DNA of 64,000 nt from an uncultured Clostridia bacterium (GTDB lineage Bacteria; Bacillota; Clostridia; Oscillospirales; Oscillospiraceae): NCBI GenBank assembly GCA_947173485.1, contig CAMWFH010000001.1:496001-560000 (forward strand), written 5' to 3'. The notes below the pieces were generated by a model, which saw only the letters and a program-made list of their open reading frames with translations, was not told where the DNA came from and did no database searches. Below are positions 1-6,966 of the stretch, in pieces. Made by a program: the position numbers and the translations under genes. Each line of letters begins with the position of its first letter. Position 1 is the stretch's first letter.

Positions 1-2
1 CG

Positions 3-368
3 GCCTCCCTGGCCTGTACGTTGGTCTCCATCCTGGCCGCCAGACCGCTGGTCGGCATCTTCACCCGGCCGGACAGCCCGGTCTATGGGCTGGCTGTCAC
101 GGGGGACCGGCTCTGCTCCATGGCCCTGCTGTTCGTGGGGCTGAACGTGTTCGCCAGCGGGATGTTCACCGCTCTGTCCAATGGGGTGGTCTCTGCCGCC
201 CTGGCCTTCTCCCGGTCCTTCCTGTTCACCGCCGCCTGCATCCAGCTGCTGCCGGTCCTGCTGGGGGGCGTCACGGGGGTATGGCTGGCCACCCCCGCGG
301 CGGAGCTGCTGGGAGCCGTGACCGCCGTCGCGGCCCTGCTCTGCCAGCGAAAGCGCTACGGCTACTGA
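3..368 (+). CDS. MATE family efflux transporter, C-terminal part (5' end outside window)
   Basis: The reading frame is open to the left edge, so only about the last 121 residues are present. They hold three to four hydrophobic segments with short loops, and end in a basic tail (QRKRYGY). The run with IFTRPD followed by a Gly/Ala-rich helix containing a small-residue-SNG motif matches the last part of MATE (NorM/DinF-like) multidrug and toxic compound antiporters. These sit in the cytoplasmic membrane and use an Na+ or H+ gradient. The substrate cannot be told from this fragment. A strong terminator follows the stop at once, so this is the last gene of its unit. Confidence 0.75.
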   Translation, partial: ASLACTLVSILAARPLVGIFTRPDSPVYGLAVTGDRLCSMALLFVGLNVFASGMFTALSNGVVSAALAFSRSFLFTAACIQLLPVLLGGVTGVWLATPAAELLGAVTAVAALLCQRKRYGY

Positions 369-383
369 CCGTCCGTATAAAAA

Positions 384-430
384 GCGGCCCCCTCCAGGGC
401 GAGAACGCCTTGGAGGGGGCATCGCTTTGT
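384..430 (+). terminator. Rho-independent terminator after the MATE gene
   Basis: A long GC-rich stem (GCCCCCTCCAGGGC with GCCTTGGAGGGGGC) closes a short loop and is followed by ATCGCTTTGT. It lies between the convergent MATE gene (+) and the HPr-like gene (-), and could serve both. Confidence 0.75.
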
Positions 431-723
431 CAGGAGTGCTTCAGACGGTGGAGATGGAAGGGAAAGACGATCTCCAGCAGCGTCCGCTGCTCCGGGGCCT
501 CGCCGGCCATCTGGGCGACCAGACTGTCGAAGTGCCGCTGGTCGACGCTGTCCTCCGCCACGACCCGGACGGTCTTGCCCACCAGGGCGTACAGGCCCAG
601 CAGGGAGCGGGCGTCCAGCATGGCGGTGTCGGTGTGCAAATAGATCTCATATGGCGCGCTGCAAGCCAGACGGCAGATCTTCTCTACCTGGGCGGCGTCC
701 TTGATTCTCAGTTCTTTGATCAT
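430..723 (-). CDS. HPr-like domain protein lacking the phosphorylatable histidine
   Basis: 97 residues. The start at 723 follows AAAGGAGA at good spacing; the frame upstream of it is leader. Residues 34-70 (LDARSLLGLYAL, then a VRVVAED strand) match the second half of PTS phosphocarrier HPr, including the serine-bearing helix around the regulatory Ser46. The N-terminal half lacks the GxHxRP motif that carries the active-site His15 and has DAAQVEKIC there instead. It should therefore not pass phosphate along the PTS. A regulatory or decoy role, like other HPr paralogs, is inference. It is monocistronic, with its own sigma-A promoter at 816-844. Confidence 0.7.
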   Translation of the reverse strand: MIKELRIKDAAQVEKICRLACSAPYEIYLHTDTAMLDARSLLGLYALVGKTVRVVAEDSVDQRHFDSLVAQMAGEAPEQRTLLEIVFPFHLHRLKHS

Positions 724-815
724 AGTATCAGATCTCCTTTCTACTACGTTCACAGGTCAAAGGTACAATAGGTCTGATCGGTTTTGATCGTTCGTGCCCT
801 TCACACGATGGCCAT

Positions 816-844
816 ATTGTAGCAGGCCTTGGAAAGATAGTCAA
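816..844 (-). promoter_or_regulatory. Sigma-A promoter of the HPr-like gene
   Basis: On the minus strand TTGACT and TACAAT are separated by 17 bp. This leaves a leader of about 85 nt before the start at 723. Confidence 0.7.
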
Positions 845-941
845 CGTCTGGTCTTATGAACCATGCACAAAATATGACGCAAATTTTATGCACTTTAGCC
901 ATTACGAAAGAGACTCCCACTGCCGAAAAGAGGCTTTGCCC

Positions 942-970
942 TTGACAGGGCAGACGCAAGGGGGTATAGT
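942..970 (+). promoter_or_regulatory. Sigma-A promoter of the HAD phosphatase
   Basis: TTGACA and TATAGT with a 17-bp spacer, 35 bp before the start codon. Confidence 0.8.
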
Positions 971-1004
971 ATCCTTGCAAAAACGAGAATGGGGAGCTGA
1001 TCAT

Positions 1005-1652
1005 ATGATCAAAGCCATCGTATTCGACCTGGACGGGACCCTGCTCTACACCCTCCCGGACATCGCCGCCGCGCTGAACGCCGCTCTGGCGGAGGAGGGC
1101 TGCCCCACCTGGGCGGTGGACGACTACCGCCGGTTCGTGGGCAGCGGGATCCGCACCGCTATCCGCCGGGCCGCACCGCCGGACCTGCCGCCGGAGGCGC
1201 TGGAGCGGATCTACCGGACCTACCAGTCCATCTACCCGGACCATTGCGCCGACCGGACCGCCTACTACCCCGGCATCCACGACGCCCTCCGGGTCCTCCG
1301 GGACCGGGGGCTGGCCCTGGGGGTCCTCTCCAATAAGACCGAGGCCACCGGGCAGAAGATCGTGGCCCGCTACTTCCCGGATATCCCCTTCGCCTTCGTC
1401 TGGGGGAACAACGGTGCCCGTCCCCTGAAGCCGGACGCCGCCGGAGCGGCGGCGTTCCTGGCGCTGCTGGGCCTGCCGGCGGAGCAGACGGCCTATGTGG
1501 GGGACAGCGACGTGGATATGCTCTTCGCCCAAAATGCCGGCCTACTGCCGGTGGGGGCCGTCTGGGGCTACCGGGGCCGGGAGGAGCTGGCCCAGGCCGG
1601 GGCGGCGGCCCTGGCGGAGCATCCCGCCCAGCTGCCGGAGCTGCTGGCGTGA
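1005..1652 (+). CDS. HAD-superfamily hydrolase, phosphoglycolate-phosphatase-like
   Basis: 215 residues. ATG follows GGGAG. HAD motif I is DLDGT near residue 8, with the nucleophile and acid/base aspartates. Motif II is the SNK near residue 108, the motif III lysine is in KPD around residue 145, and motif IV is GDSDVD near 165. The helical cap after motif I places it in the Gph/PpaX-like subfamily, which hydrolyses small phosphate monoesters such as 2-phosphoglycolate or pyrophosphate. The substrate cannot be fixed from sequence. It is a single-gene unit with its own promoter and a terminator shared with the convergent neighbour. Confidence 0.85.
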   Translation: MIKAIVFDLDGTLLYTLPDIAAALNAALAEEGCPTWAVDDYRRFVGSGIRTAIRRAAPPDLPPEALERIYRTYQSIYPDHCADRTAYYPGIHDALRVLRDRGLALGVLSNKTEATGQKIVARYFPDIPFAFVWGNNGARPLKPDAAGAAAFLALLGLPAEQTAYVGDSDVDMLFAQNAGLLPVGAVWGYRGREELAQAGAAALAEHPAQLPELLA

Positions 1653-1656
1653 TAGG

Positions 1657-1703
1657 GAAAGCGGGCGTTCTCCCGGTCCTCCGGGAAAACGCCCGCTTTG
1701 TTC
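1657..1703. terminator. Bidirectional terminator between convergent genes
   Basis: Inverted repeat AAAGCGGGCGTTTTC / GAGAACGCCCGCTTT-type with a short loop. It is flanked by A-rich and T-rich ends, so it can act on the HAD gene (+) and on the minus-strand coiled-coil gene. Confidence 0.75.
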
Positions 1704-2259
1704 ATTCTGTTCCGCCGGAGGCTGTTCCTCCGCCGCCGGCAGAGTCTCCGCCAGAGGTCCCGCCGCTGGTGTCCCCGCTCTCCGCGGCAGCCCCGGTCTC
1801 CTCCGTGCCCTCCGCATCGCCGGACTTCTCCGCCGGTTCGTCGTCCTTCAGGACGCTCTCCCACTCCTTGGGGTCCTTCTTGACCTTCCGGCAGGCGATG
1901 GTCAGCTTGTACCCCTCCGGGTCGTTCTCCATCAGATACCGCTCGTCCTCCGGCGGCACCTTGTCCCCCCGCATGATGCGCCGGGCGATCTCCTGGCACC
2001 GCTGCATCACCTTCAGCCCTTCCTCCGCCGCGTCCAGCTCCTGCTTGCCGCTCTCCGCCTCCGCCTGGGCCTCCCGCATCCGCTGGGCCTCCTGGGCCAG
2101 TTTCTCCTGGAAGGCCTCGTTCTGGGCCCGGAGGAAGTCCGCCGCCTGCTGGGACAGGCTCAGCCGGTCGGTCTTAGGCGCCGGCTGGGACTCGGCGGCC
2201 GCCTGGGCCGGCGGGGCGTAAGTGCGTATCTGGGCCCTTCTGATCCCCTGGATCTCCAT
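1702..2259 (-). CDS. Hypothetical coiled-coil protein with a low-complexity acidic tail
   Basis: 185 residues. The start at 2259 is preferred because GGGGAGAGG stands 4-5 nt before it; ten more codons are open upstream. No catalytic motif was recognised. Residues 15-30 are Ala/Pro-rich. Residues 40-90 form a predicted coiled coil (QQAADFLRAQNEAFQEKLAQ, then many E/A/R/Q). Residues 95-140 are a compact charged part with an MENDPEGYKL motif. The last 40 residues are Gly/Ser/Thr/Glu repeats, probably disordered. There is no signal peptide. It lies 90 bp downstream of gpr in the same direction and may be read with it; the overall style resembles the coiled-coil gene at 12873. Confidence 0.6.
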   Translation of the reverse strand: MEIQGIRRAQIRTYAPPAQAAAESQPAPKTDRLSLSQQAADFLRAQNEAFQEKLAQEAQRMREAQAEAESGKQELDAAEEGLKVMQRCQEIARRIMRGDKVPPEDERYLMENDPEGYKLTIACRKVKKDPKEWESVLKDDEPAEKSGDAEGTEETGAAAESGDTSGGTSGGDSAGGGGTASGGTE

Positions 2260-2349
2260 AGACCTCTCCCCTTTCCTGCTGGATATCATACTATCATAAA
2301 TAGTCTATAATTGATATATCGGCCCGGCAGGGGAAATCTTAACCCGCCC

Positions 2350-3207
2350 TCAGGACAGCAGCGCGTCCACGTCCGCCACGGTCAGCCCCTCCTGGAGGGC
2401 CAGATCGATGGCGTAGCCCAGCACCTTGGACAGGTCCCGGACCTTGGCGTCCACATCCTTGGGGGTGACGAAGAGGCTGCCGCCCCCTAAGTCCGCCGGA
2501 GCCTCGATGCCGCTGTCCTGGAGCAGATCCAGGGCCAGGGTGGCGGCGTCCACCACCGTGGGCACCCCCAGGGAGATCACCGGCACCCCCAGGGTGTCCC
2601 GGTCCAGGGCCATGCGCCGGTTGCCCACGCCGGAGCCGGGGATGATGCCCGTATCCGACAGCTGGACCGTGGCGCACACCCGGCTGAGCCGGCGGGCCGC
2701 CAGAGCGTCCACCACGATGACAGCGGCGGGGCCGATCCGCTCCGCCAAGGCCCGGACCCACTCCGCCGCCTCGATCCCGGTGGTGCCCAGCACCCCGGCC
2801 GCTGCCGCGGCCACCGGCCGGAACCCAGGCAGGACCTCCCCCAGATGGCGGGTGATCAGCAGATGAGTCACCGTCTGGGGCCCGATGGCGTCAGGGGTCA
2901 TGGACGCGTTGCCCAGCCCCGCCACCAGGACGCACCCCTCCTCCGGCAGCATGGCCCGCAGCTCCGCCCCCAGTCCCTGGACCGCCCGCTGGAAAAAGCC
3001 CTCGGGCCGCCGCCAGTAACCGGTCAGATCCAGGGTGACATAGCGGCCCACCGGCTTGCCCAGAGCCGCCGCCCCCTCCCCGTCCAAGACCTCCACCCAG
3101 GAGAGGGGCCAGCCTTCCCGGCTGTCCTCCCCGCTGCGCACGCCGGGGAGCGTCTTTGGGCACAGCTCCCGGGCCTCCATAGCCAGATCCGTCCTTCTCT
3201 CCAGCAT
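2350..3207 (-). CDS. gpr: GPR spore germination endopeptidase
   Basis: 285 residues. GPR is made in the forespore as a zymogen and degrades small acid-soluble proteins (SASP) early in germination. The typical N-terminal RTDLAMEA is present at residues 5-12, and the conserved core contains VAGLGNxxxTPDAIGP, TGIEA, VVDALAAR and GSGVGNRR, all as in the A25 peptidase family. Family members are usually 290-370 residues, so this is at the short end. The start ATG has AGG directly in front of it, which is poor, but GAAAGG lies 12-17 nt upstream and no better in-frame start exists. A sigma-G-like promoter lies 43 bp upstream. It is divergent from rpsT. Confidence 0.9.
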   Translation of the reverse strand: MLERRTDLAMEARELCPKTLPGVRSGEDSREGWPLSWVEVLDGEGAAALGKPVGRYVTLDLTGYWRRPEGFFQRAVQGLGAELRAMLPEEGCVLVAGLGNASMTPDAIGPQTVTHLLITRHLGEVLPGFRPVAAAAAGVLGTTGIEAAEWVRALAERIGPAAVIVVDALAARRLSRVCATVQLSDTGIIPGSGVGNRRMALDRDTLGVPVISLGVPTVVDAATLALDLLQDSGIEAPADLGGGSLFVTPKDVDAKVRDLSKVLGYAIDLALQEGLTVADVDALLS

Positions 3208-3249
3208 CCTCCCGCCCGCCTTTCCGGGGCACAGGGCCCCTTTTAGGGC

Positions 3250-3278
3250 CAGTATGGGCAGGCGCCGGAAAAATATGC
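3250..3278 (-). promoter_or_regulatory. Sigma-G/F-like forespore promoter of gpr
   Basis: On the minus strand GCATA and CATACTG are separated by 17 bp. This is close to the sigma-G consensus (GHATR, then CATWHTA) known from Bacillus gpr and ssp genes. The position, 43 bp before the start codon, fits. Confidence 0.55.
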
Positions 3279-3298
3279 GGAAAAAATGAAATTCCCTC

Positions 3299-3327
3299 TT
3301 GCAAAAAGGAGGAGACCGTGCTAAAAT
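3299..3327 (+). promoter_or_regulatory. Sigma-A promoter of rpsT
   Basis: TTGCAA and TAAAAT with a 17-bp spacer. The leader to the TTG start is about 58 nt. Confidence 0.75.
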
Positions 3328-3391
3328 ATTGCTCTGCACGGGACTAGTATTCCACTTGACCCGTAGCTCCCCGTTAGAGGAGGTGTTTGGT

Positions 3392-3655
3392 TTGCCGAAT
3401 ATCAAGTCTGCCAAGAAGCGCGTCCTGCTTGCCAAGGCCCGCAATATCCGCAATAAGGCAAACAAGTCCGCCCTGAAGACTGCCCTGAAGAAGTTTGACG
3501 CTGCCGCCGCGGAAGGCAATCGCACCGAGGCTGAGGGCGCTTACAAGGTCGCGGTCAAGTTGGTGGATAAGTCTGTCGCCAAGGGTATCCTGCACAAGAA
3601 CAATGCCGCCCACAAGAAGAGCGCCATGACCTTGAAGTTGAACAGCCTGGGCTGA
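3392..3655 (+). CDS. rpsT: 30S ribosomal protein S20
   Basis: 87 residues, the normal size. The start is TTG at 3392 behind GAGGAGGTG, giving the conserved N-terminus MPNIKSAKKR; the upstream open frame is leader sequence. It is rich in Lys and Ala and has the C-terminal NNAAHKKS segment that packs into 16S rRNA. S20 is a primary binder of the 30S body. A TTG start is typical for S20 and lowers its yield, consistent with autoregulation known in other bacteria. Divergent from gpr, with its own promoter and terminator. Confidence 0.95.
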   Translation: MPNIKSAKKRVLLAKARNIRNKANKSALKTALKKFDAAAAEGNRTEAEGAYKVAVKLVDKSVAKGILHKNNAAHKKSAMTLKLNSLG

Positions 3656-3673
3656 CACAAGACCAAACAACGA

Positions 3674-3709
3674 GCAAAGGCCACCCCATCGGGTGGCCGT
3701 TTTGCTTTT
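3674..3709. terminator. Terminator after rpsT
   Basis: GGCCACCC / GGGTGGCC stem with a short loop, followed by GTTTTGCTTTT. The stop codon of the minus-strand small ORF (3708-3710) abuts it, so it may stop that transcript too. Confidence 0.8.
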
Positions 3710-3773
3710 ACCGGTCGCTGGGCTGCCAGTCGTCCAGAAAGATCATGTCGTCTATGTCTCCTGTATCCCACAT
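3708..3773 (-). CDS. Candidate 21-residue acidic small protein
   Basis: A short ORF behind a near-perfect ribosome binding site (AAAGGAGG, 8 nt before ATG). The product begins MWDTGDIDDM and has seven acidic residues and two tryptophans in 21. No family was recognised. The stop codon abuts the rpsT terminator. The ribosome binding site overlaps the first of three 14-bp tandem repeats. No convincing promoter was seen on the minus strand. It may also be chance. Confidence 0.4.
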   Translation of the reverse strand: MWDTGDIDDMIFLDDWQPSDR

Positions 3774-3786
3774 AGCGAAGGCCTCC

Positions 3787-3828
3787 TTTGTCTGCTCCTA
3801 TTTGTCTGCTCCTATTTGTCTGTTCCCA
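3787..3828. repeat. Three contiguous 14-bp direct repeats
   Basis: TTTGTCTGCTCCTA occurs twice back to back and a third time with two changes (TTTGTCTGTTCCCA). On the minus strand each copy carries a GGAGCAGACAAA or similar purine-rich segment, and the last one runs into the ribosome binding site of the 21-residue ORF. Confidence 0.85.
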
Positions 3829-3912
3829 TTTGAAAGGGTACGCCTTCCATCCTATGCCCCAGGTCCGGGAAAGATGACGGAAAAAGTTCTTCCGTTTTCT
3901 GTAGATTCCCCC

Positions 3913-3941
3913 TTGCAAATGGGAACGGACCGTGGTATAAT
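3913..3941 (+). promoter_or_regulatory. Sigma-A promoter of the tRNA-Gly array
   Basis: TTGCAA and TATAAT with a 17-bp spacer. Transcription should start near 3948, just before the first tRNA-half repeat. Confidence 0.8.
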
Positions 3942-3954
3942 ACCTCTCGTCCCT

Positions 3955-4079
3955 GCGGGACCAGTTCAACGGCAGAATGTCAGCTCATCTATTATATGCG
4001 GGATCAGTTCAATGGCAGAATGTCGGCTCATCTATTATGCGGGATCAGTTCAATGGTAGAATGTCGGCTCATCTATTAT
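3955..4079 (+). repeat. Tandem array of three 5'-half copies of tRNA-Gly(CCC)
   Basis: Three units (3955-3997, 3998-4038, 4039-4079; 43, 41 and 41 bp) each begin GCGGGAYCAGTTCAAYGGY. They copy about the first 31 nt of the intact tRNA that follows: acceptor 5' strand, D arm and the 5' side of the anticodon stem. Each then breaks off into a constant CATCTATTAT spacer. No unit has an anticodon loop, T arm or CCA end. Similarity to the intact gene is lowest in the first unit. All lie downstream of one promoter and should be co-transcribed with the tRNA. Confidence 0.85.
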
Positions 4080-4153
4080 GCGGGATTAGTTCAATGGTAG
4101 AATGTCAGCTTCCCAAGCTGAACACGCGGGTTCGATTCCCGTATCCCGCTCCA
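4080..4153 (+). tRNA. tRNA-Gly (anticodon CCC)
   Basis: A full cloverleaf of 74 nt. The acceptor stem GCGGGAT pairs with ATCCCGC, discriminator T is followed by an encoded CCA, the D loop is TTCAATGGTAG, the anticodon stem TCAGC/GCTGA encloses TTCCCAA (anticodon CCC, reads GGG), and the T loop is TTCGATTC. A Rho-independent terminator follows 8 nt later. Confidence 0.95.
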
Positions 4154-4160
4154 GCAAAAG

Positions 4161-4196
4161 ACCGGGCGTTCCTTAAAGGGAGCGCCCCGGTTTTTT
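4161..4196 (+). terminator. Terminator of the tRNA-Gly unit
   Basis: ACCGGGCG-TTCC / GGGA-GCGCCCCGGT stem with a short loop, then TTTTTT. Confidence 0.85.
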
Positions 4197-4372
4197 ATCC
4201 CGGACCGGCAGGACGGGCCGATCTGTCATTTTTCACGATCTATCTGCAAGATGGCAGGTATGGATCAACATTTCTCATGTCAGAAGGTAAAATAAGGATG
4301 CTCAGGGCGATCTATTGCTGTGGGGCACGCTCTTTTTTGGAAGAAGCTGTAGAGAAGAGGGAGAAACGACGT

Positions 4373-5575
4373 ATGGATATACTGTATCTGGACTGCGGGA
4401 TGGGGGCCGCCGGCGATATGCTGATGGCCGCGCTGCTGGAACTGCACCCCGATCCCGCCGGTTTTCTGTCCCGGCTGAACGGCCTGGGCCTGCCCGGCAT
4501 AGAGGTCACCGCCCGAAAGGCCCAGAAATGCGGCATCCAGGGGACCTCTGTCTCCGTGAAGATCTACGGCCAGGAGGAGGGCCAGGAGGGCCCCGGCCAT
4601 CACGAACACCAGGGCCACCACGGCCCCTCTGCGCATCACCACACCTCCATAGCAGATATCCGGCGCATCCTGGCGGAGCTGCCGGTCTCCCAGCGGGTCC
4701 GGGACAACGCCCAGACGGTCTACCATCTCATCGCCCAGGCGGAGGCCAAGGTCCATGGCGTCCCCATGGAGCATATCCACTTCCATGAGGTGGGCACCTT
4801 GGACGCGGTGGCGGACGTGGTGGGCGTGTGTATGCTGCTGGACGAGTTGGGAGCGGACCGGGTCCTGGCCTCGCCGGTCTGCGTGGGCAGCGGCACGGTC
4901 CGCTGCGCCCACGGGGTGCTGCCGGTACCGGCCCCGGCCACGGCGGAGCTGCTGCGGGGCATCCCCATCTACGCCGGGCCCATCCAGGCGGAGCTGTGTA
5001 CCCCCACGGGAGCGGCGCTGCTGCGGCACTTCGTGGAAGACTTCGGCCCGATGCCGGCGATCCGGCCCCGGGCCTGGAGCTGCGGCATGGGGACCCGGGA
5101 CTTTGAGACGGCCAACTGCCTCCGGGCCGTGCTGGGCACCCTGGAGGAGGCCGCCGGGGAGCAGGTCTGGGAGCTGGCGTGCAACCTGGACGACATGACT
5201 GGGGAGGACATCGCCTTCGCCTGCCAGCGGCTGCTGGGGGCCGGGGCGCTGGACGTGTGGACCACCGCCATCGGCATGAAGAAGGGGCGGCCCGGCATCC
5301 TGCTCTCCTGCCTCTGCCGGGAGGCGGAGCGGCCGGCACTGACGGACCTGCTCCTGCGCTACACCACCACCTTAGGGGTCCGCAGCCGGCAGTGGGAGCG
5401 GCATGTGCTGCCCCGCCGGCAGGAGACCAGGGAGACTCCCCTGGGCCCTCTGGCCTACAAGCTGGCGGAGGGAGAGGGGTTCCATCGGGAGAAGCCGGAG
5501 TATGAGGACTTAGCCCGGCTGGCCCAGGAGCGGGGCTGGACCTTGGAGCAGGTCCGTAGGGCGATCCAGCAGTAA
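4373..5575 (+). CDS. larC: Nickel pincer cofactor biosynthesis protein LarC, full length
   Basis: 400 residues. LarC is the CTP-dependent cyclometallase that inserts nickel into the pyridinium-dithiocarboxylate mononucleotide to finish the nickel-pincer cofactor of lactate racemase (LarA) and related epimerases. The N-terminal LYLDCGMGAAGDMLMAALL is typical. A His-rich stretch (about residues 64-90, with HHEHQGHH and HHH) probably binds Ni2+. It is followed by HFHEVGTLDAVADVVG and the C-terminal DDMTGEDIA domain. In Lactiplantibacillus LarC is made by a programmed frameshift; here both parts are one open frame. The start follows GAGGGAG. No larA, larB or larE is nearby. Confidence 0.88.
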   Translation: MDILYLDCGMGAAGDMLMAALLELHPDPAGFLSRLNGLGLPGIEVTARKAQKCGIQGTSVSVKIYGQEEGQEGPGHHEHQGHHGPSAHHHTSIADIRRILAELPVSQRVRDNAQTVYHLIAQAEAKVHGVPMEHIHFHEVGTLDAVADVVGVCMLLDELGADRVLASPVCVGSGTVRCAHGVLPVPAPATAELLRGIPIYAGPIQAELCTPTGAALLRHFVEDFGPMPAIRPRAWSCGMGTRDFETANCLRAVLGTLEEAAGEQVWELACNLDDMTGEDIAFACQRLLGAGALDVWTTAIGMKKGRPGILLSCLCREAERPALTDLLLRYTTTLGVRSRQWERHVLPRRQETRETPLGPLAYKLAEGEGFHREKPEYEDLARLAQERGWTLEQVRRAIQQ

Positions 5576-5604
5576 GGGCGCTATCGGTCCTATAGAGACG
5601 TATA

Positions 5605-5647
5605 CCGCGGCGGTCCCCCGGAAGAAGGGAGCGCCGCGGCGTTTTTG
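5605..5647. terminator. Terminator between larC and the dGTPase gene
   Basis: CCGCGGCG / CGCCGCGG stem followed by CGTTTTTG on the plus strand. The convergent gene ends at 5648, so the hairpin may serve both directions. Confidence 0.75.
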
Positions 5648-6889
5648 TCAAAAATCAAAGTATTCGTGGTAGTGGAGCGTGTCCAGCAGGGCATCGTCCA
5701 GATGGAGGTAGCGGCAGATGTCGATGAAGTAGTCGTCGGTCATGGAGGCGATGAAGTCGGTGACGATCTCGTCCGTGGGGGCCGTGATATGGTCCCATTC
5801 CTCCGGGTCCCGGTAGAAGAGGCCGGGGATCCGGTCGTCTAAGTAGTGGCGGAACACGGGGGAGGCATCATTCCGGGCCTCCACATCCTCCGCCAGCCGG
5901 TCATAGAGCAGGCCCATCAGGGGCTTTACGATCGTAAAGTAGGGCCGGTTCAGCTCCTCGTTGCCGTAGATGATCTCGTTGTTCTCACGAATCAGATCCG
6001 CCAAGTCGTCAAAGACCTCCCGGTCCATGGAGAGGAAGGGCTGGCCGATGCTGTTCTTCACCAGATCCACCACCACGTTGGAGATGATCTTGCTGTTGCT
6101 GGTGCCGATCAGGCGGCTCTCCTTGAACTTCTTTTCCGTGATGAGCCGGGCCTTGTAGAGGTCCTGCCGGTCCCGGCCGGCGTAGGCGATCATATCGCTG
6201 ACCCGGACCACACAGCCCTCCAGGGTGTTGGGCCGGAGGCTCTTGTGGAAGCCCTTCTCGGTATAGCATCGCTCCAGGGTTTTGTCAAAGGCGGCAAAGG
6301 TGTCCATAGGCGCGGGGGCGTAGTTTTGACAGACCTTCTCCCCGTTATGGCAGAGGATGCCGCTGAGGGTCTGGAGGGTCAGATCGCTGTCTAGGATGTA
6401 GCGGAACACCCGGGCGGAGTGGACGTTGTGGTTGAACCAGCACTCCTGGCCCCGGCGGCGGAGACAGCCCTCCTGGTACTTCTCGCTGAGGAACATCTCC
6501 CCCTTGTGGCCGAAGGGGGTGTGGCCCATGTCGTGGCCCAGGGCGATGGACTCGATCAGGTCCAGGTTCAGCCGGAGGGCCCGGCCGATGGTCTTGGCGA
6601 TCTTGGAGACCAGCTGGACGTGGAGGGCCCGGCGGCTCAGGTCGTCGTTGCGGTAGAAGGAAAAGACCTGGGTCTTGTCGGTGTAGCGGTTGTAGTAGGG
6701 GGAGTGGATGATCCGGTCCGTGTCGTAGGTGTAAGGCGGGCGGATGATGGCGAAATTGGGCACATGGTCCCGGACCCGGACCGCATCGGCGCTCCGGGCG
6801 GCGTAGGGGGAGAGGAGGGCCTCCTGGTCCCGGGTGACCTCCTCTAAATAGCGCTCCTCGCCAGGGGTAAAGGTAAAGTAATCGGCCAT
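5648..6889 (-). CDS. dGTPase-like HD-domain nucleotide triphosphohydrolase
   Basis: 413 residues. The metal-binding HD-domain residues are visible: RRALHVQLVSKIAKTIGR, then ESIALGHDMGHTPFGHKGE, and further on HNVHSARVFR. This is the arrangement of deoxyguanosinetriphosphate triphosphohydrolases (Dgt family), which turn dNTPs into deoxynucleosides and triphosphate. The family also contains enzymes with other dNTP preference, so the exact substrate is open. A soluble protein, transcribed alone from the promoter at 6920-6948; the start follows AAAGGGTGATG. Confidence 0.82.
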   Translation of the reverse strand: MADYFTFTPGEERYLEEVTRDQEALLSPYAARSADAVRVRDHVPNFAIIRPPYTYDTDRIIHSPYYNRYTDKTQVFSFYRNDDLSRRALHVQLVSKIAKTIGRALRLNLDLIESIALGHDMGHTPFGHKGEMFLSEKYQEGCLRRRGQECWFNHNVHSARVFRYILDSDLTLQTLSGILCHNGEKVCQNYAPAPMDTFAAFDKTLERCYTEKGFHKSLRPNTLEGCVVRVSDMIAYAGRDRQDLYKARLITEKKFKESRLIGTSNSKIISNVVVDLVKNSIGQPFLSMDREVFDDLADLIRENNEIIYGNEELNRPYFTIVKPLMGLLYDRLAEDVEARNDASPVFRHYLDDRIPGLFYRDPEEWDHITAPTDEIVTDFIASMTDDYFIDICRYLHLDDALLDTLHYHEYFDF

Positions 6890-6919
6890 GTCCGCATCAC
6901 CCTTTCCCAGTTTTCCACT

Positions 6920-6948
6920 ATTTTAGCACAAATAGCGACCAACGGCAA
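6920..6948 (-). promoter_or_regulatory. Sigma-A promoter of the dGTPase-like gene
   Basis: TTGCCG and TAAAAT on the minus strand with a 17-bp spacer, about 30 nt before the start codon. Confidence 0.7.
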
Positions 6949-6966
6949 GGGATCTCCGCCATTTTA

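Noticed and set aside
2260..2349. A separate promoter for the coiled-coil gene after gpr
   Set aside because: The AT-rich gap has a TATGAT but no matching -35 box; co-transcription with gpr is as likely.
3787..4079. The 14-bp and 41-bp repeats as a CRISPR array
   Set aside because: There are no unique spacers, and the 41-bp units match the neighbouring tRNA.
3977..4372. An N-terminal extension of LarC through the tRNA-half repeats and the tRNA
   Set aside because: It would translate a tRNA gene and its terminator; the LarC family begins at 4373 behind a GAGGGAG site.
4373..5575. A programmed frameshift in larC as in lactobacilli
   Set aside because: The frame is open throughout, with both protein parts joined; no slippery site is needed.
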